DNA of 64,000 nucleotides from NCBI GenBank assembly GCA_903901425.1, contig CAIURC010000207.1, positions 91,001 through 155,000 of the forward strand, in the 5' to 3' direction. Position numbers and translations under genes: made by a program. Below are positions 9,228 to 17,985 of this stretch, in pieces. Under the pieces are notes generated by a model that was given only the letters and a program-made list of their open reading frames with translations, was not told the DNA's origin and made no database searches. Every line of letters starts with the position of its first letter. Within the stretch, counting starts at the first letter, position 1. Origin of the DNA: an uncultured Spartobacteria bacterium (GTDB lineage Bacteria > Verrucomicrobiota > Verrucomicrobiia > Chthoniobacterales > Chthoniobacteraceae).

Positions 9228-10631
9228 TCAGGGGTGATGCCCGGCCAAGTCCACAGGCAGAACCGGGTTGTCCCGCGCCAACTCCGCATCCAGCATCCGG
9301 AGCATCCGCGTCACTATTTCCGGGTGCTGCGCTGAGCATTCGCGCTCCTCAAAAGGATCCTCCGTGATCCGAAACAACTCCAAAACACGTCCGGTGCGGA
9401 TCAGCTTCCACTCGCCCTGCCGCAGGCTCTGACCGTGCTTTGCCGCAATGTAAATCGAACGTTCCCCATCTCCAGAAACCGCTCCCGAGATCAACGGCCA
9501 TTGGTTCAGTCCGTCCCACTTCAAGCCTCCGTCCGGAACATACCCCGCTAGAGCCGCAACCGTGGGAAACCAGTCCACTGCGTGCATTGGCCCTGTGACC
9601 TTCGCAGGATTCAATTTCCCAGGCCAGTTCGCAAAGGCACACACACGCGTACCGCCCTCGTACAGGGTCGCTTTCTCACCGCGGAGCGGATGATTCTCGC
9701 TATTGAGCGGGGAGTGCCCCACCTGGCCCACATACGCGTTCTTGAGCGATTCCACACCGCCATTGTCGCTGGTGAACACCATCAACGTGTTGCCCCGTTG
9801 ACCGGTCCGTATCAATGCGTCCTCCAGTTGCCCCACCTTGGCATCCAACTGGCTCACCATCGCCGCCAACCGCAACCGCGAGTCCTGACGCTCCGGGTCC
9901 GAATCGAACACCACACCGTCATACAGTTTTTTGTAGGGCTCCGGAGCATCCACCGGTGTGTGGACCGCATGGAATGGCACGTACACAAACCATGGCTCAC
10001 GCTTTTCCTCAATGAAATGAACCGCCTCTGCCGCAACCAGCTCCGTTGCGTTCCCCTCCTCGTCCAGACGCACCCCGTTCCGGTGCCACGTGTCCTCAAA
10101 CGAGCCCTTCCGGTACTTGTGCGTCCACGGATCCGCGGCCCCGGTCAGCGTACCGTAAGCCTTTTCAAACCCATACGCCAAAGGGCCCCACTCCGGCAAT
10201 GCACCCAGATGCCATTTTCCTGCCATGGCCGTGAAATAGCCCACCGATTGAAGCGCAGACGCCATGGTACACGTCCCGATCGGCATCGCGCGGAGATTGG
10301 ATGGAATGAGCGCATGCGGCCCAAACCGTCCAGGATAACGCCCGCTCATCAATGCAGTCCGCGTTGGCGTGCACACCGGTTGCACATAATGCGCATCCAG
10401 TTCAACCCCGCCGCGGACCAGCGCGTCCATCCGAGGCGTCCTTGAAAAACCTCCATGCCATCCCACATCCCCCCAGCCTAGGTCATCAGCCACAATCAGC
10501 AGAATGTTCGGTCTTGCCGGCTCGGCCCCTCCCGCGCTCCGGAGCGGGGCCACTCCCAACGAAACCAACACGGAAACGGCCAATGCCAAGAACCAGTCCG
10601 GCCCGTTCGGGCTTTGATGGGGAGTGTGCAT
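9228..10631 (-). CDS. Cys-type sulfatase (arylsulfatase B/GalNAc-4-sulfatase-like)
   Basis: This full-length type I sulfatase has 467 residues with an N-terminal export signal (FLALAVSVLVSLGVAPLRSA). It shows PNILLIVADDLGWGDVGWHG with metal ligands Asp49 and Asp50. The motif CTPTR (Cys87 to be oxidised to formylglycine, Arg91) is followed by GKWHLGALPEWGPLAYGF, by TSDNGG for the second metal-binding pair, and by the late LRGEKATLYEGGTRV motif. It hydrolyses sulfate esters; the specific glycan cannot be read from sequence. A separate formylglycine-generating enzyme is needed and no convincing one is in the window. It probably forms an operon with the lyase gene. Confidence 0.88.
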   Translation of the reverse strand: MHTPHQSPNGPDWFLALAVSVLVSLGVAPLRSAGGAEPARPNILLIVADDLGWGDVGWHGGFSRTPRMDALVRGGVELDAHYVQPVCTPTRTALMSGRYPGRFGPHALIPSNLRAMPIGTCTMASALQSVGYFTAMAGKWHLGALPEWGPLAYGFEKAYGTLTGAADPWTHKYRKGSFEDTWHRNGVRLDEEGNATELVAAEAVHFIEEKREPWFVYVPFHAVHTPVDAPEPYKKLYDGVVFDSDPERQDSRLRLAAMVSQLDAKVGQLEDALIRTGQRGNTLMVFTSDNGGVESLKNAYVGQVGHSPLNSENHPLRGEKATLYEGGTRVCAFANWPGKLNPAKVTGPMHAVDWFPTVAALAGYVPDGGLKWDGLNQWPLISGAVSGDGERSIYIAAKHGQSLRQGEWKLIRTGRVLELFRITEDPFEERECSAQHPEIVTRMLRMLDAELARDNPVLPVDLAGHHP

Positions 10632-10638
10632 GGGGAGA

Positions 10639-10657
10639 TAGATCTCAGAAAGATCTA
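10639..10657. promoter_or_regulatory. Perfect inverted repeat just upstream of the sulfatase start
   Basis: TAGATCT-CAGAA-AGATCTA is a 7-bp perfect inverted repeat with a 5-base spacer, located 8-26 bases before the sulfatase ATG. It could be an operator for a dimeric repressor or a small hairpin that limits access to the start. No Shine-Dalgarno is evident between it and the ATG. Function is inferred from position only. Confidence 0.35.
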
Positions 10658-10755
10658 GCTCACAGACTGCCCGCCTTCTGACCTCACGAAAAACACTTCT
10701 TTCCGATGCTTATCATCGGTTTTTCCGTCAACTCTCTGGCAGGAACCCTACCCCC

Positions 10756-11649
10756 CTATTCCGTTTCAAAAATGCGGCCCGTGATCAGCGCGACCATCGG
10801 ATGGGCCACTCGCCGCTCCGCCGTGATCGCATAAAAATCACTCCGCACCTCGTCCGTCCTCCCAAGAACCTCAAATCCATACCTCTCTACCGCCTCCTTC
10901 TCGACCAACGTCGGCACCACTAAAAACCCCAGCCCTTCCGTGCCAGCAATCTTCGACAACGCCGCATCCTCAAACTCGCCAATCCGGTCAGGATCCAAAC
11001 CTTTCTGCCGAAACCATTTCTCGAGATCCCGCCGCAAAGTGCAGTTCTGAGTCGGCAGCAACGCCGGCGCACCATCCAAGTTCTTTGGAAAACCGGGTCC
11101 CATCTTCTGAACCAATTCTGGCATGGCGCAGAAACTGACTCCGCACCCTCCCAAGCGGTGGTTAAACACCCGCCCGCTCACGCTCGGAGAAGCCGGTTCG
11201 TCCGCCAGCACCACATCCAGCCGGTGCGCCGTCAGCATGCCCAAAAGATCCCCCACCTTCCCTTCGTGGCATGTCACCTGCACTTTGGAAGGATTCCGGA
11301 ACACCGGACTCAGAATCTCGTAACTCATCAGCTTTGGGAACGAATCGACAATCCCGGCGCTCAAACGCAGGCGCCTCTGAGGCATTGAAACACGCGCAGA
11401 CCGCAACACCTCCCCACCCAAGGCAAAAATCTCTTCCGCATACACCAAAACCATTTGTCCAAACTCAGTGAGTACCAAAGAACGCCCACTCACGCGAAAC
11501 AACTCCTGCCCCAACGCGGACTCCAAAAGCTTCACTTGAGCACAAATCGAGGGCTGTGAAACAGACAGCTTTTCCGCAGCCTTCTTTAACGTCCCCTCCT
11601 TTGCAACCGCCCAGAAATACCGCAGATGATGGAAATTCAAAAACTCCAC
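10756..11649 (-). CDS. LysR-family regulator, NhaR type
   Basis: The N-terminal winged helix-turn-helix (EFLNFHHLRYFWAVAKEGT, KKAAEKLSVSQPSICAQVK) is followed by a LysR effector domain. FHHLRYFW with EIFALGGEVL is characteristic of NhaR-like members, which in Escherichia coli respond to sodium; the ligand here is unknown. I prefer the GTG at 11649 (297 residues) because it starts directly before the HTH and has AAGGGGG about six bases upstream. The ATG at 11730 would add 27 low-complexity residues and overlap the upstream gene. No divergently arranged target is next to it, so its regulon is not obvious; the sulfatase/lyase pair just downstream on the same strand is a candidate. Confidence 0.82.
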   Translation of the reverse strand: MEFLNFHHLRYFWAVAKEGTLKKAAEKLSVSQPSICAQVKLLESALGQELFRVSGRSLVLTEFGQMVLVYAEEIFALGGEVLRSARVSMPQRRLRLSAGIVDSFPKLMSYEILSPVFRNPSKVQVTCHEGKVGDLLGMLTAHRLDVVLADEPASPSVSGRVFNHRLGGCGVSFCAMPELVQKMGPGFPKNLDGAPALLPTQNCTLRRDLEKWFRQKGLDPDRIGEFEDAALSKIAGTEGLGFLVVPTLVEKEAVERYGFEVLGRTDEVRSDFYAITAERRVAHPMVALITGRIFETE

Positions 11650-11699
11650 CCCCGCCCCCTTCCCGGACGCCTCAGCCCGATCCCCTGGCTCGGGATTTC

Positions 11700-12263
11700 C
11701 TACGCTCCCACCTGCGGTCTTTTTTCCCATATTCCAGCCTTCTGCAATTCACCAAGATACAGTCCTTCACCTTGCCGTATATTTGTCTTCCAGTCCGCCG
11801 TGGAAGCAGCGTCAGCCCGGTCGCTGACATACTTGTAACACCTGAATTCTACTCCGGCACTCCGGCACACTTTCGCAATCGCATACGCCTCCATGTCCAC
11901 AAGGTCGGCATCCCATTCTCCCCCGCCCTCCGTCACAAAACTGTCGCCCGTGCTGCAGGTCAGACCGCTTCCGCCAAGGTCCAAAACCAAACCCTCCTCG
12001 TAAGGCGTCTGACCAGGCGCAAACCCAAGCGCCATCACCCGCATGTCCCGTTGCAGAAAACGCACACAGCGGTGCAACCCAGATGAAACACTCAAGCCCC
12101 CTGCGGTTCCAAAATTCCATACCCTCTCAGGCCGGTACCGCTCCACCAACCGCGCAGCCACCATTGCTGCGTTTACCTTACCAACGCCAGTTTCAAATAC
12201 CCAAGGCTCAAGCGCCAGTTCCGGCGCCTCTGCCTTCAATGCAATCAGCACAATGTCACGCAT
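11700..12263 (-). CDS. MTA/SAH nucleosidase-like protein
   Basis: This is a nucleoside-phosphorylase-fold protein with the landmarks GVGKVNAA, FGTAGG, STGDSFV, VDMEAYAIAKVC and KYVSDRAD. They match enzymes that cleave 5'-methylthioadenosine or S-adenosylhomocysteine in methionine salvage and quorum-signal metabolism. At 187 residues from the ATG at 12263 it is shorter than the usual roughly 230, with little between the N-terminus and GVGKVNAA, so substrate range may differ. The earlier start at 12293 would add ten residues. It is separated from the ribosomal operon by an intrinsic terminator and lies 50 bp upstream of the LysR gene. Confidence 0.72.
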   Translation of the reverse strand: MRDIVLIALKAEAPELALEPWVFETGVGKVNAAMVAARLVERYRPERVWNFGTAGGLSVSSGLHRCVRFLQRDMRVMALGFAPGQTPYEEGLVLDLGGSGLTCSTGDSFVTEGGGEWDADLVDMEAYAIAKVCRSAGVEFRCYKYVSDRADAASTADWKTNIRQGEGLYLGELQKAGIWEKRPQVGA

Positions 12264-12315
12264 CACACGCCCCAATCCTCCCACCACTCCCAAGGGAAAA
12301 TCAACCCCCGGGAAC

Positions 12316-12350
12316 CGGAAAAAATGAAGCCCGGGCCTTTCGGCCCGGGC
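12316..12350 (-). terminator. Intrinsic terminator after rpsD
   Basis: A 9-bp GC-only stem (GCCCGGGCC / GGCCCGGGC, 12329-12350) with loop GAAA on the minus strand is followed by TTCATTTTTT in the direction of ribosomal transcription. It sits 38 bp after the rpsD stop and closes the large ribosomal operon. Confidence 0.9.
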
Positions 12351-12387
12351 CTCGCTTATAAACTGAACTGAATTTTCAGCAGCCCGA

Positions 12388-12999
12388 CTACCTCGAGTAC
12401 AACTCGACGATCAACTGCTCGTTCACAATCGGAGCGATCTCATCACGGCTCGGAACACGTGCCACTTCCCCGGTGAACTGCTCCTTATCCACCAAAAGCC
12501 AGTCAGGAACCGGCGTGATTTGGGTCAATTCAAGATTCTTCGCCGCAAGACTCCGCGACTTCGGATGGTTCCGGATAGAAATCTTGTCCCCAGTCTTCAA
12601 ATTGTAGGAGGAAATGTTCACCTTGCGACCGTTCACCTGAACGTGTCCGTGTGAAACCATCTGCCTTGAGGCACTCCGGCTACTCGCAAAACCAAGACGG
12701 TACACGACGTTGTCGAGACGGGTCTCAAGCAACTGGAGCAGGATCTCCCCGGTCACGCCACGACGCGTAAGTGCCGTGCTGAAATACCGACGAAACTGAC
12801 GCTCCAGAACACCGTACTGGAAACGGAGCTTCTGCTTCTCAGCCAACGCAACTGCATACTCAGACTGCTTCCGCCGTGAACCCTTGGGACCATGCATCCC
12901 GGGAGGATAATTCTTATTCTCCGTGGACTTCGTTGTCCCAAAAAGCGGGACTCCAAACCTACGGCTCAACTTGTCCTTAGGACCTGTGTAACGTGCCAT
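12388..12999 (-). CDS. rpsD: 30S ribosomal protein S4
   Basis: The 203-residue product starts MARYTGPKDKLSRRFGVPLF and carries the S4 RNA-binding domain (ETRLDNVVYRLGFASSRSAS, HGHVQVNGRKVNI). It is the cysteine-free form that lacks the N-terminal zinc site. S4 nucleates 30S assembly on the 16S 5' domain and is often the translational repressor of the alpha operon. A strong AAGGAG lies just upstream of the ATG. It is the last gene of the operon; rpoA and rplQ, which usually follow, are absent here. Confidence 0.97.
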   Translation of the reverse strand: MARYTGPKDKLSRRFGVPLFGTTKSTENKNYPPGMHGPKGSRRKQSEYAVALAEKQKLRFQYGVLERQFRRYFSTALTRRGVTGEILLQLLETRLDNVVYRLGFASSRSASRQMVSHGHVQVNGRKVNISSYNLKTGDKISIRNHPKSRSLAAKNLELTQITPVPDWLLVDKEQFTGEVARVPSRDEIAPIVNEQLIVELYSR

Positions 13000-13040
13000 T
13001 TAAATCTCCTTTCCGAATCAAAAAAAATAGTGCTTCCGCA

Positions 13041-13604
13041 TCACACACGCCGCTGCTTCGGCGGGCGGCAACCGTTGTGAGGCACCGGCGTGACGTCCCG
13101 GATCAGAGTAATCTCCAAGCCAACAGCCTGAATCGCGCGAACGGCTGATTCCCGGCCGGCGCCCGGCCCCTTCACGCGGACCTCAACCTCACGCAAACCG
13201 TGACCCATCGCCTGCCTGCAGGCGTCTTGAGCCACCATCTGGGCTGCATAAGCGGTGCTCTTACGGGACCCCTTAAAGCCGACTTTCCCGGCGCTCGACC
13301 ACCCAATCACATGACCCACAGCGTCCGTGATGCTCACGATTGTGTTGTTGAAGCTAGCCTGAACGTGGGCAACCCCAGTGTGAACGTTCTTGCTCCCCTT
13401 CGCCTTGATCACCTTGATCGGCTCAACCACAGCATTCGGATCCAGAGAAAGGTTCTCGACCTTCTTCTCTGCTTCCGCTGCCGGTGCCGCATCCTTCTTC
13501 TTGGAAGCCTTCGGCTTCACAGCTGCCTTGGCAGCTTCGGGGGCCGCCGGAGCCGCAGCCGCAACTGCCTCCTCACCACCCACAGTCTTTTTGATCTCTG
13601 ACAT
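13041..13604 (-). CDS. rpsK: 30S ribosomal protein S11 with long Ala/Lys-rich N-terminal extension
   Basis: The conserved S11 core begins near residue 65 ([20 protein letters not shown]) and ends with [12 protein letters not shown]. It is preceded by about 60 residues rich in Ala, Lys, Pro and Glu, whereas S11 is normally about 129 residues in all. The extension is in the same frame with no good internal start: the core has no Met or usable start codon close before it. S11 sits on the 30S platform near the Shine-Dalgarno helix, so the tail may reach the mRNA exit region. Gene lies 27 bp after rpsM. Confidence 0.95.
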   Translation of the reverse strand: MSEIKKTVGGEEAVAAAAPAAPEAAKAAVKPKASKKKDAAPAAEAEKKVENLSLDPNAVVEPIKVIKAKGSKNVHTGVAHVQASFNNTIVSITDAVGHVIGWSSAGKVGFKGSRKSTAYAAQMVAQDACRQAMGHGLREVEVRVKGPGAGRESAVRAIQAVGLEITLIRDVTPVPHNGCRPPKQRRV

Positions 13605-13631
13605 AAGATTGTTCTTTCTTGCTTCCCGGGA

Positions 13632-14015
13632 CTACTTCCCGTCTTTAGCCCGCTGCACACCAACGGTCTTCCGAGGCCCCTTCCGAGTCCGCGCATTCGT
13701 CGACGTCCGCTGACCCCGGACCGGCAACCCGCGCCGATGACGAATCCCACGATAGCAGTTAATTGCCTGGAGACGCTTCAGATTCGCCTGCAACTCCCGC
13801 CTCAGGTCACCTTCAATCGGAAGCTTGCTGGCCGTGATCGCCTGAATGATGTGGTTCAGCTGCTCAGGACTCAGATCCTTTGCACGCACATTCGGGTCCA
13901 CATTCGCCTGTTCAAGAATCTTACCGGCGGTGGTCGGTCCGATGCCATAAATGTACGGCAACGAAGCAACAATCCGCTTGTCTCCGGGAATTTCAACTCC
14001 AAGTAGTCGGGGCAT
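13632..14015 (-). CDS. rpsM: 30S ribosomal protein S13
   Basis: The 127-residue S13 starts [20 protein letters not shown], has the helix-hairpin region [14 protein letters not shown], and a basic C-terminus with [20 protein letters not shown]. It contacts the P-site tRNA and the B1 intersubunit bridges. The ATG at 14015 is chosen over an in-frame upstream start because AAGGAGAG lies five bases before it and homology begins there; the longer frame only reads through rpmJ. Confidence 0.97.
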   Translation of the reverse strand: MPRLLGVEIPGDKRIVASLPYIYGIGPTTAGKILEQANVDPNVRAKDLSPEQLNHIIQAITASKLPIEGDLRRELQANLKRLQAINCYRGIRHRRGLPVRGQRTSTNARTRKGPRKTVGVQRAKDGK

Positions 14016-14032
14016 AATTTCTCTCCTTAGTC

Positions 14033-14146
14033 CTAGCCTTGCCGCTGCTTGTGACGCGCGTTCTTGCAAATCACGCGCACAACATTCTTCCGCTTCACGA
14101 TGCGGCACGCCTCGCAAAGCCTTTTCACTGATGCTCTAACTTTCAT
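14033..14146 (-). CDS. rpmJ: 50S ribosomal protein L36
   Basis: A 37-residue frame reads [20 protein letters not shown], continues with [17 protein letters not shown], and ends in TAG. It has the C-X2-C...C-X4-H zinc ribbon pattern typical of the C+ form of L36 (Cys11, Cys14, Cys27, His32). It sits in the conserved secY-map-rpmJ-rpsM order, 17 bp before rpsM. L36 stabilises 23S rRNA helices near the peptidyl-transferase base. Confidence 0.96.
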   Translation of the reverse strand: MKVRASVKRLCEACRIVKRKNVVRVICKNARHKQRQG

Positions 14147-14241
14147 AAGATCTAGCTGGTTCCAGACATCCTCCGGCCACCCGGAACGTCAATCCTTGGT
14201 GGTCACCGATTTTTTTGCAATACTAATTTAAAGTTTTCTAC

Positions 14242-15030
14242 TTAATTCCCGGCAGCTCCCGCCTCGACCGGCAGCAACGTTAAAATCTCAGGCTCGCCAC
14301 CCGTCACGAGGACGGTGTGCTCGAAATGGGCAGAAGGTTTTCCATCCATCGTCACAACTGTCCACTTGTCCGAGAGAACCTTCACACCCTCCGCGCCCAA
14401 GTTCACCATGGGCTCAATCGCAAGCGTCATTCCAGGCTTCAGCTTCGGCCCAGTCCCGCGCCTGCCATAATTCGGGATCTGAGGCTCCTCATGAAGCTTC
14501 CGACCGACCCCGTGCCCGACGAACTCTTTAACAACCGAATAACCTGCGCCCAAAACCTCCTCCTCAATCGCAGCACACATGTCACCCAAGCGCCGACCGG
14601 CAACCGCATATCGCACTGCCGTCATCAAAGCCTGCTGGGTCACCTGCAACAACCTCTGCAACGAAGGATCCAACGCCCCAGCCCCTACAGTCCGTGCGTT
14701 GTCCCCTACCCAACCGCCCTTAATCACACCAACATCCAACTTCACTACATCCCCGTACTGAATCCGGCGTGCGCCCCCAATGCCATGAACCACCTCCTCA
14801 TTCACCGAAATACAGATCTGCCCCGGAAACCCGCGGTACCCCAAAAAAGCACTGGTGCAACCCAGTTCCTTCATGTGCTCCCCAGCAGCTCTATCGATCT
14901 CGCCGGTGCTGACCCCTGGCCGCACCATCCCGCAAATCCGATCCAGCACCAAAGCCGCTGCCCGCCCGGCCTCCCGCATCCGCTCGATCTCGCGCTCGCT
15001 CTTGATCGGTATCATCTCCAACCCGATCAA
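14242..15030 (-). CDS. map: Methionine aminopeptidase, type I
   Basis: The enzyme removes the N-terminal Met from nascent proteins using two metal ions. Sequence landmarks are HGIGGARRIQYGDVVKLDVG (first metal Asp), WVGDNART (second Asp), EFVGHGVGRKLHEEP (metal His) and LAIEPMVN and HFEHTVLV (metal Glu residues). The likely start is the TTG at 15030, which overlaps the secY stop (TTGA) and has GAGG six bases upstream. The ATG at 15015 has GGAG directly abutting it and is less well spaced. The 95-bp gap to rpmJ holds no gene. Confidence 0.95.
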   Translation of the reverse strand: MIGLEMIPIKSEREIERMREAGRAAALVLDRICGMVRPGVSTGEIDRAAGEHMKELGCTSAFLGYRGFPGQICISVNEEVVHGIGGARRIQYGDVVKLDVGVIKGGWVGDNARTVGAGALDPSLQRLLQVTQQALMTAVRYAVAGRRLGDMCAAIEEEVLGAGYSVVKEFVGHGVGRKLHEEPQIPNYGRRGTGPKLKPGMTLAIEPMVNLGAEGVKVLSDKWTVVTMDGKPSAHFEHTVLVTGGEPEILTLLPVEAGAAGN

Positions 15031-16532
15031 CGGAACCTCGCGGCAATAAAAACGGTCATGCCAGCAACCACGAGAATCGCGACACCCACATACATCCAGA
15101 GCAGAGCCCGCTCCCCTACCGCGGCGCCGCCGGAAACCTGCGCCCGGTCGAAGCGGCCCCGGATCTTGCCCTTGCGAAGGAAGCCGTCGTAATGCCGCTG
15201 GATCAGATGGGTCTCAATCTGCCGCATGGTATCCAACACTACCCCGACAACGATCAACAGACTTGTTCCCCCAAAAAACTGGGCGGCGATGTAGGGAACC
15301 TTGAGCTGCTGGGACAGCATCTGAGGCAGAATCGCAATCACCGTCAGGAAAATCGCACCCGCAAAGGTCAGCCGGGTCATGGTAAAATCAAGAAAGTCCG
15401 CTGTCGGCTTCCCTGGCCGCACCCCTGGGATGTAACCCCCGTACTTCTTGAGGTCGTCTGCAATCTGCTGCGGTTGGAACTGAGTCGCCACCCAGAAATA
15501 GCTGAAGAAGAAAATCATCACCGCATACAGGGCGTAATGAACTGGTCCATCCGTAAGAGCAGCGGCGATCTTCCGCGCGATCGGAGCATTCTGAAGCATG
15601 TTCGCGATCGTTGATGGGAACACCAGCAGCGCCTGTGCAAAAATAATAGGCATCACACCCGCGTAGTTCACCTTCAGCGGCATATACTGGGTCTGCCCGC
15701 CGTAAACCTTTCTCCCCACAACGCGCTTTGCATACTGAACACTCACCTTCCGCTGAGCCTGGGTGACGCAGATGACTGCAGCGATCACGAGCAACAGGAA
15801 CGCGATCATCAAAACCAAAACCATCGGACTCACGGAACTGGAGGGAGCACCGCCCGAGGGAACAAATGTTCTCCAAGCCTGAATCAAAGCCGCTGGGAGA
15901 CGAGCGACGATGCCAACCGTGATGATCAAAGACATTCCATTGCCAATCCCCCTCTCCGTGATCTGATCCCCCAACCACATCAGGAACATCGTTCCGGCAG
16001 TCAACGTCACCACGGTGATCGCTCGGAAAATCGGGCCCGGATCCCCTACCAAAGGCGTTCCCAACCGGTTGATCGTATCCATGATCCCGGAAAGAAACGG
16101 ATTCGACTCAGGATGCTCAAATGACACCGCAAGCAGATACCCTTGGAAAATACAAAGGCCGATCGTTGCATACCGGGTGTACTGCATGATCTTCTGCCGC
16201 CCACCGTCCTCCTTGGCAAGCTTCCCCAGTTGGGGAATCACTGCCGTCAAGAGTTGGATCATGATGGAGGCACTGATGTAGGGCATCACACCCAGCGAAA
16301 AAATCGCGCAGTTTTCAAGAGCCCCACCACTGAAGATATTGAACAGAGCTGCAACACTGCCGCCGGCCTGACTGTTGACCTGCGATTCAAACCACTGCTG
16401 AAGGACCGACGCGCTGACCCCGGGACAGCTGATCGCTGCTCCGATGCGGACAACCACCAACATCAGAAGCGAAAACAGCACCCGGTTCCTCAACTCCGGT
16501 ATCTTAAGGGTGTTTTGAAAAGCAGAAATCAT
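15027..16532 (-). CDS. secY: Preprotein translocase subunit SecY
   Basis: This 501-residue integral membrane protein with ten predicted spans is the channel of the Sec translocon. It starts in the cytoplasm with FQNTLKIPELRNRVLFSLLM; the plug/loop region carries FNIFSGGALENCAIFSLGVMP; the late motifs GGYIPGVRPGKPT and the C-terminal cytoplasmic tail are present. It lies between rplO and map, as in many spc operons, but no adk gene follows. Confidence 0.97.
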   Translation of the reverse strand: MISAFQNTLKIPELRNRVLFSLLMLVVVRIGAAISCPGVSASVLQQWFESQVNSQAGGSVAALFNIFSGGALENCAIFSLGVMPYISASIMIQLLTAVIPQLGKLAKEDGGRQKIMQYTRYATIGLCIFQGYLLAVSFEHPESNPFLSGIMDTINRLGTPLVGDPGPIFRAITVVTLTAGTMFLMWLGDQITERGIGNGMSLIITVGIVARLPAALIQAWRTFVPSGGAPSSSVSPMVLVLMIAFLLLVIAAVICVTQAQRKVSVQYAKRVVGRKVYGGQTQYMPLKVNYAGVMPIIFAQALLVFPSTIANMLQNAPIARKIAAALTDGPVHYALYAVMIFFFSYFWVATQFQPQQIADDLKKYGGYIPGVRPGKPTADFLDFTMTRLTFAGAIFLTVIAILPQMLSQQLKVPYIAAQFFGGTSLLIVVGVVLDTMRQIETHLIQRHYDGFLRKGKIRGRFDRAQVSGGAAVGERALLWMYVGVAILVVAGMTVFIAARFR

Positions 16533-16610
16533 GGGTCTTCCTCGTCGCCAGAAGACAAACAGCGACCGTCGGCGGCATCGCCCCGGTCGCAGCTTGAAAT
16601 CGAAAAAGCT

Positions 16611-17057
16611 CTAGCCAACCACTGCCACCGAACCACCCAGTTTCTCAATCTGAGTCCGTGCTGCAGCACTAATCTTGGTCACGGAAATCTTCAGAGCCTT
16701 TGTCAGGCTACCGCCGCCCAGAACCTTGACCCCGGCAACATTGCCACGGACCAAACCGGCCGCACGAAGCAGTTCCTCGGTCACTTCGGACCCTGCATCA
16801 AACCCCTCCAGGTCCGAGAGGTTGACCTCCGCATAGCGAACCTGAAACTGGGTGTTATTAAACCCGCGTTTCGGCATCCGCCGAATCAAAGGCATCTGGC
16901 CGCCCTCGAAACCGAGACGAATGCTGCCACCGGAGCGGGCCTTCTGACCCTTGTGACCTTTACCGCTGGTCTTGCCGTGCCCGCTGCTTTCGCCGCAGCC
17001 GAGCCGCTTGACCCGGTGCTTGGCCCCCGGGCGAGGCTTCAAATTTGTCAGATCCAT
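16611..17057 (-). CDS. rplO: 50S ribosomal protein L15
   Basis: The 148-residue L15 has the glycine-rich N-terminal tail with RLGCGESSGHGKTSGKGHKG, GFEGGQMPLIRRMPKRGF and the L15 C-terminal globular domain. It starts 4 bp after the rpsE stop, so rpmD (L30), usually between rpsE and rplO, is missing at this site. Confidence 0.96.
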   Translation of the reverse strand: MDLTNLKPRPGAKHRVKRLGCGESSGHGKTSGKGHKGQKARSGGSIRLGFEGGQMPLIRRMPKRGFNNTQFQVRYAEVNLSDLEGFDAGSEVTEELLRAAGLVRGNVAGVKVLGGGSLTKALKISVTKISAAARTQIEKLGGSVAVVG

Positions 17058-17061
17058 AAAA

Positions 17062-17610
17062 TTAGCTAGCTACTGCCTCGGTGCGCGGGGCAATCCCACG
17101 TGTCTTGAAGATCTCCTCCCTGCGCCGGAGTTGCCCGAGCGCCTCGATCGTGGCCTTCACCACATTGGCGTGGTTGCTTGAACCAAGCGACTTCGCAAGG
17201 ACATCTTTGATTCCGACCGCCTCAATCACGGCACGCACGCCGCCGCCGGCAATCACCCCCGTCCCGGGGGAGGCAGGCCGAAGAAGCACCCGCCCGCCAC
17301 CGAACTCACCAACCACCTCATGCGGAATGGTGTTGTTCACGGTGGAAATCTTTACGAGGGCCTTCCGAGCGGACTCCGAAGCCTTCCGAATCGCCTCGGA
17401 GACTTCGTTTGCCTTCCCGAACCCGCAACCGACTTTACCGGCGCGATCCCCGGAAACAATCAGAGCACTGAAACTAAAACGCCGCCCACCCTTAACCACC
17501 TTGGCGCACCGATTAATAAACACCACCTTCTCCGTGAGATCGGACTGCTCCCTCTCCGGCTTGGGTTTCTCGCCGCGCCTAGGTCTGTTGCCTTGTTGAA
17601 CTGAAGCCAT
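17062..17610 (-). CDS. rpsE: 30S ribosomal protein S5
   Basis: S5 of 182 residues contains the double-stranded RNA-binding N-terminal domain ([27 protein letters not shown] is split here as [17 protein letters not shown] plus [10 protein letters not shown]) and the C-terminal domain ([20 protein letters not shown]). It contributes to decoding fidelity and mRNA entry. The start at the ATG at 17610 fits the family; the frame upstream only overlaps rplR. Confidence 0.96.
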   Translation of the reverse strand: MASVQQGNRPRRGEKPKPEREQSDLTEKVVFINRCAKVVKGGRRFSFSALIVSGDRAGKVGCGFGKANEVSEAIRKASESARKALVKISTVNNTIPHEVVGEFGGGRVLLRPASPGTGVIAGGGVRAVIEAVGIKDVLAKSLGSSNHANVVKATIEALGQLRRREEIFKTRGIAPRTEAVAS

Positions 17611-17617
17611 ATGTTTT

Positions 17618-17977
17618 TTAGAAATCCAAACCGCCTTCGCGCGCAGCATCCGCCAACGCCTTGACCTTGCCGTGATAAATGTAACCACCGCGGTCGAAAA
17701 CCACGGCACTCACATTCGCTTTCTTTGCCCGCTCCGCCACCAACTTCCCAACCTTCAAAGCCGTTTGAACATTGGGCCGACTCGATGCGTCGGAGCGGAA
17801 CGCTTCCTCGGTGGTGGACACAGATGCCACGGTGCGGCGCTCCTCGTCGTTCACGACCTGCGCGTAAATATGTTGGCCAGAAAAATGCACGGAAAGACGG
17901 GGCCGGGTTCCGGTACCGGAAACCTTCTTCCGGATGCGCTCGTGGCGCAACTTCAATGGGTTTGTTCGAGAAGCCAT
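17618..17977 (-). CDS. rplR: 50S ribosomal protein L18
   Basis: L18 of 119 residues binds 5S rRNA. The basic start [20 protein letters not shown] and the end [20 protein letters not shown] are typical. An in-frame TTG at 17983 lies two codons upstream, but the ATG matches the family N-terminus. Confidence 0.95.
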   Translation of the reverse strand: MASRTNPLKLRHERIRKKVSGTGTRPRLSVHFSGQHIYAQVVNDEERRTVASVSTTEEAFRSDASSRPNVQTALKVGKLVAERAKKANVSAVVFDRGGYIYHGKVKALADAAREGGLDF

Positions 17978-17985
17978 ATTCAAAA

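Noticed and set aside
10690..10720. Hairpin CCGATG-ATAAG-CATCGG as terminator of the LysR gene
   Set aside because: The stem is only 6 bp and no T-tract follows immediately in the direction of transcription.
14147..14241. infA in the map-rpmJ gap
   Set aside because: The gap is 95 bp and no IF-1-like frame is present; a full infA is at 38530-38748.
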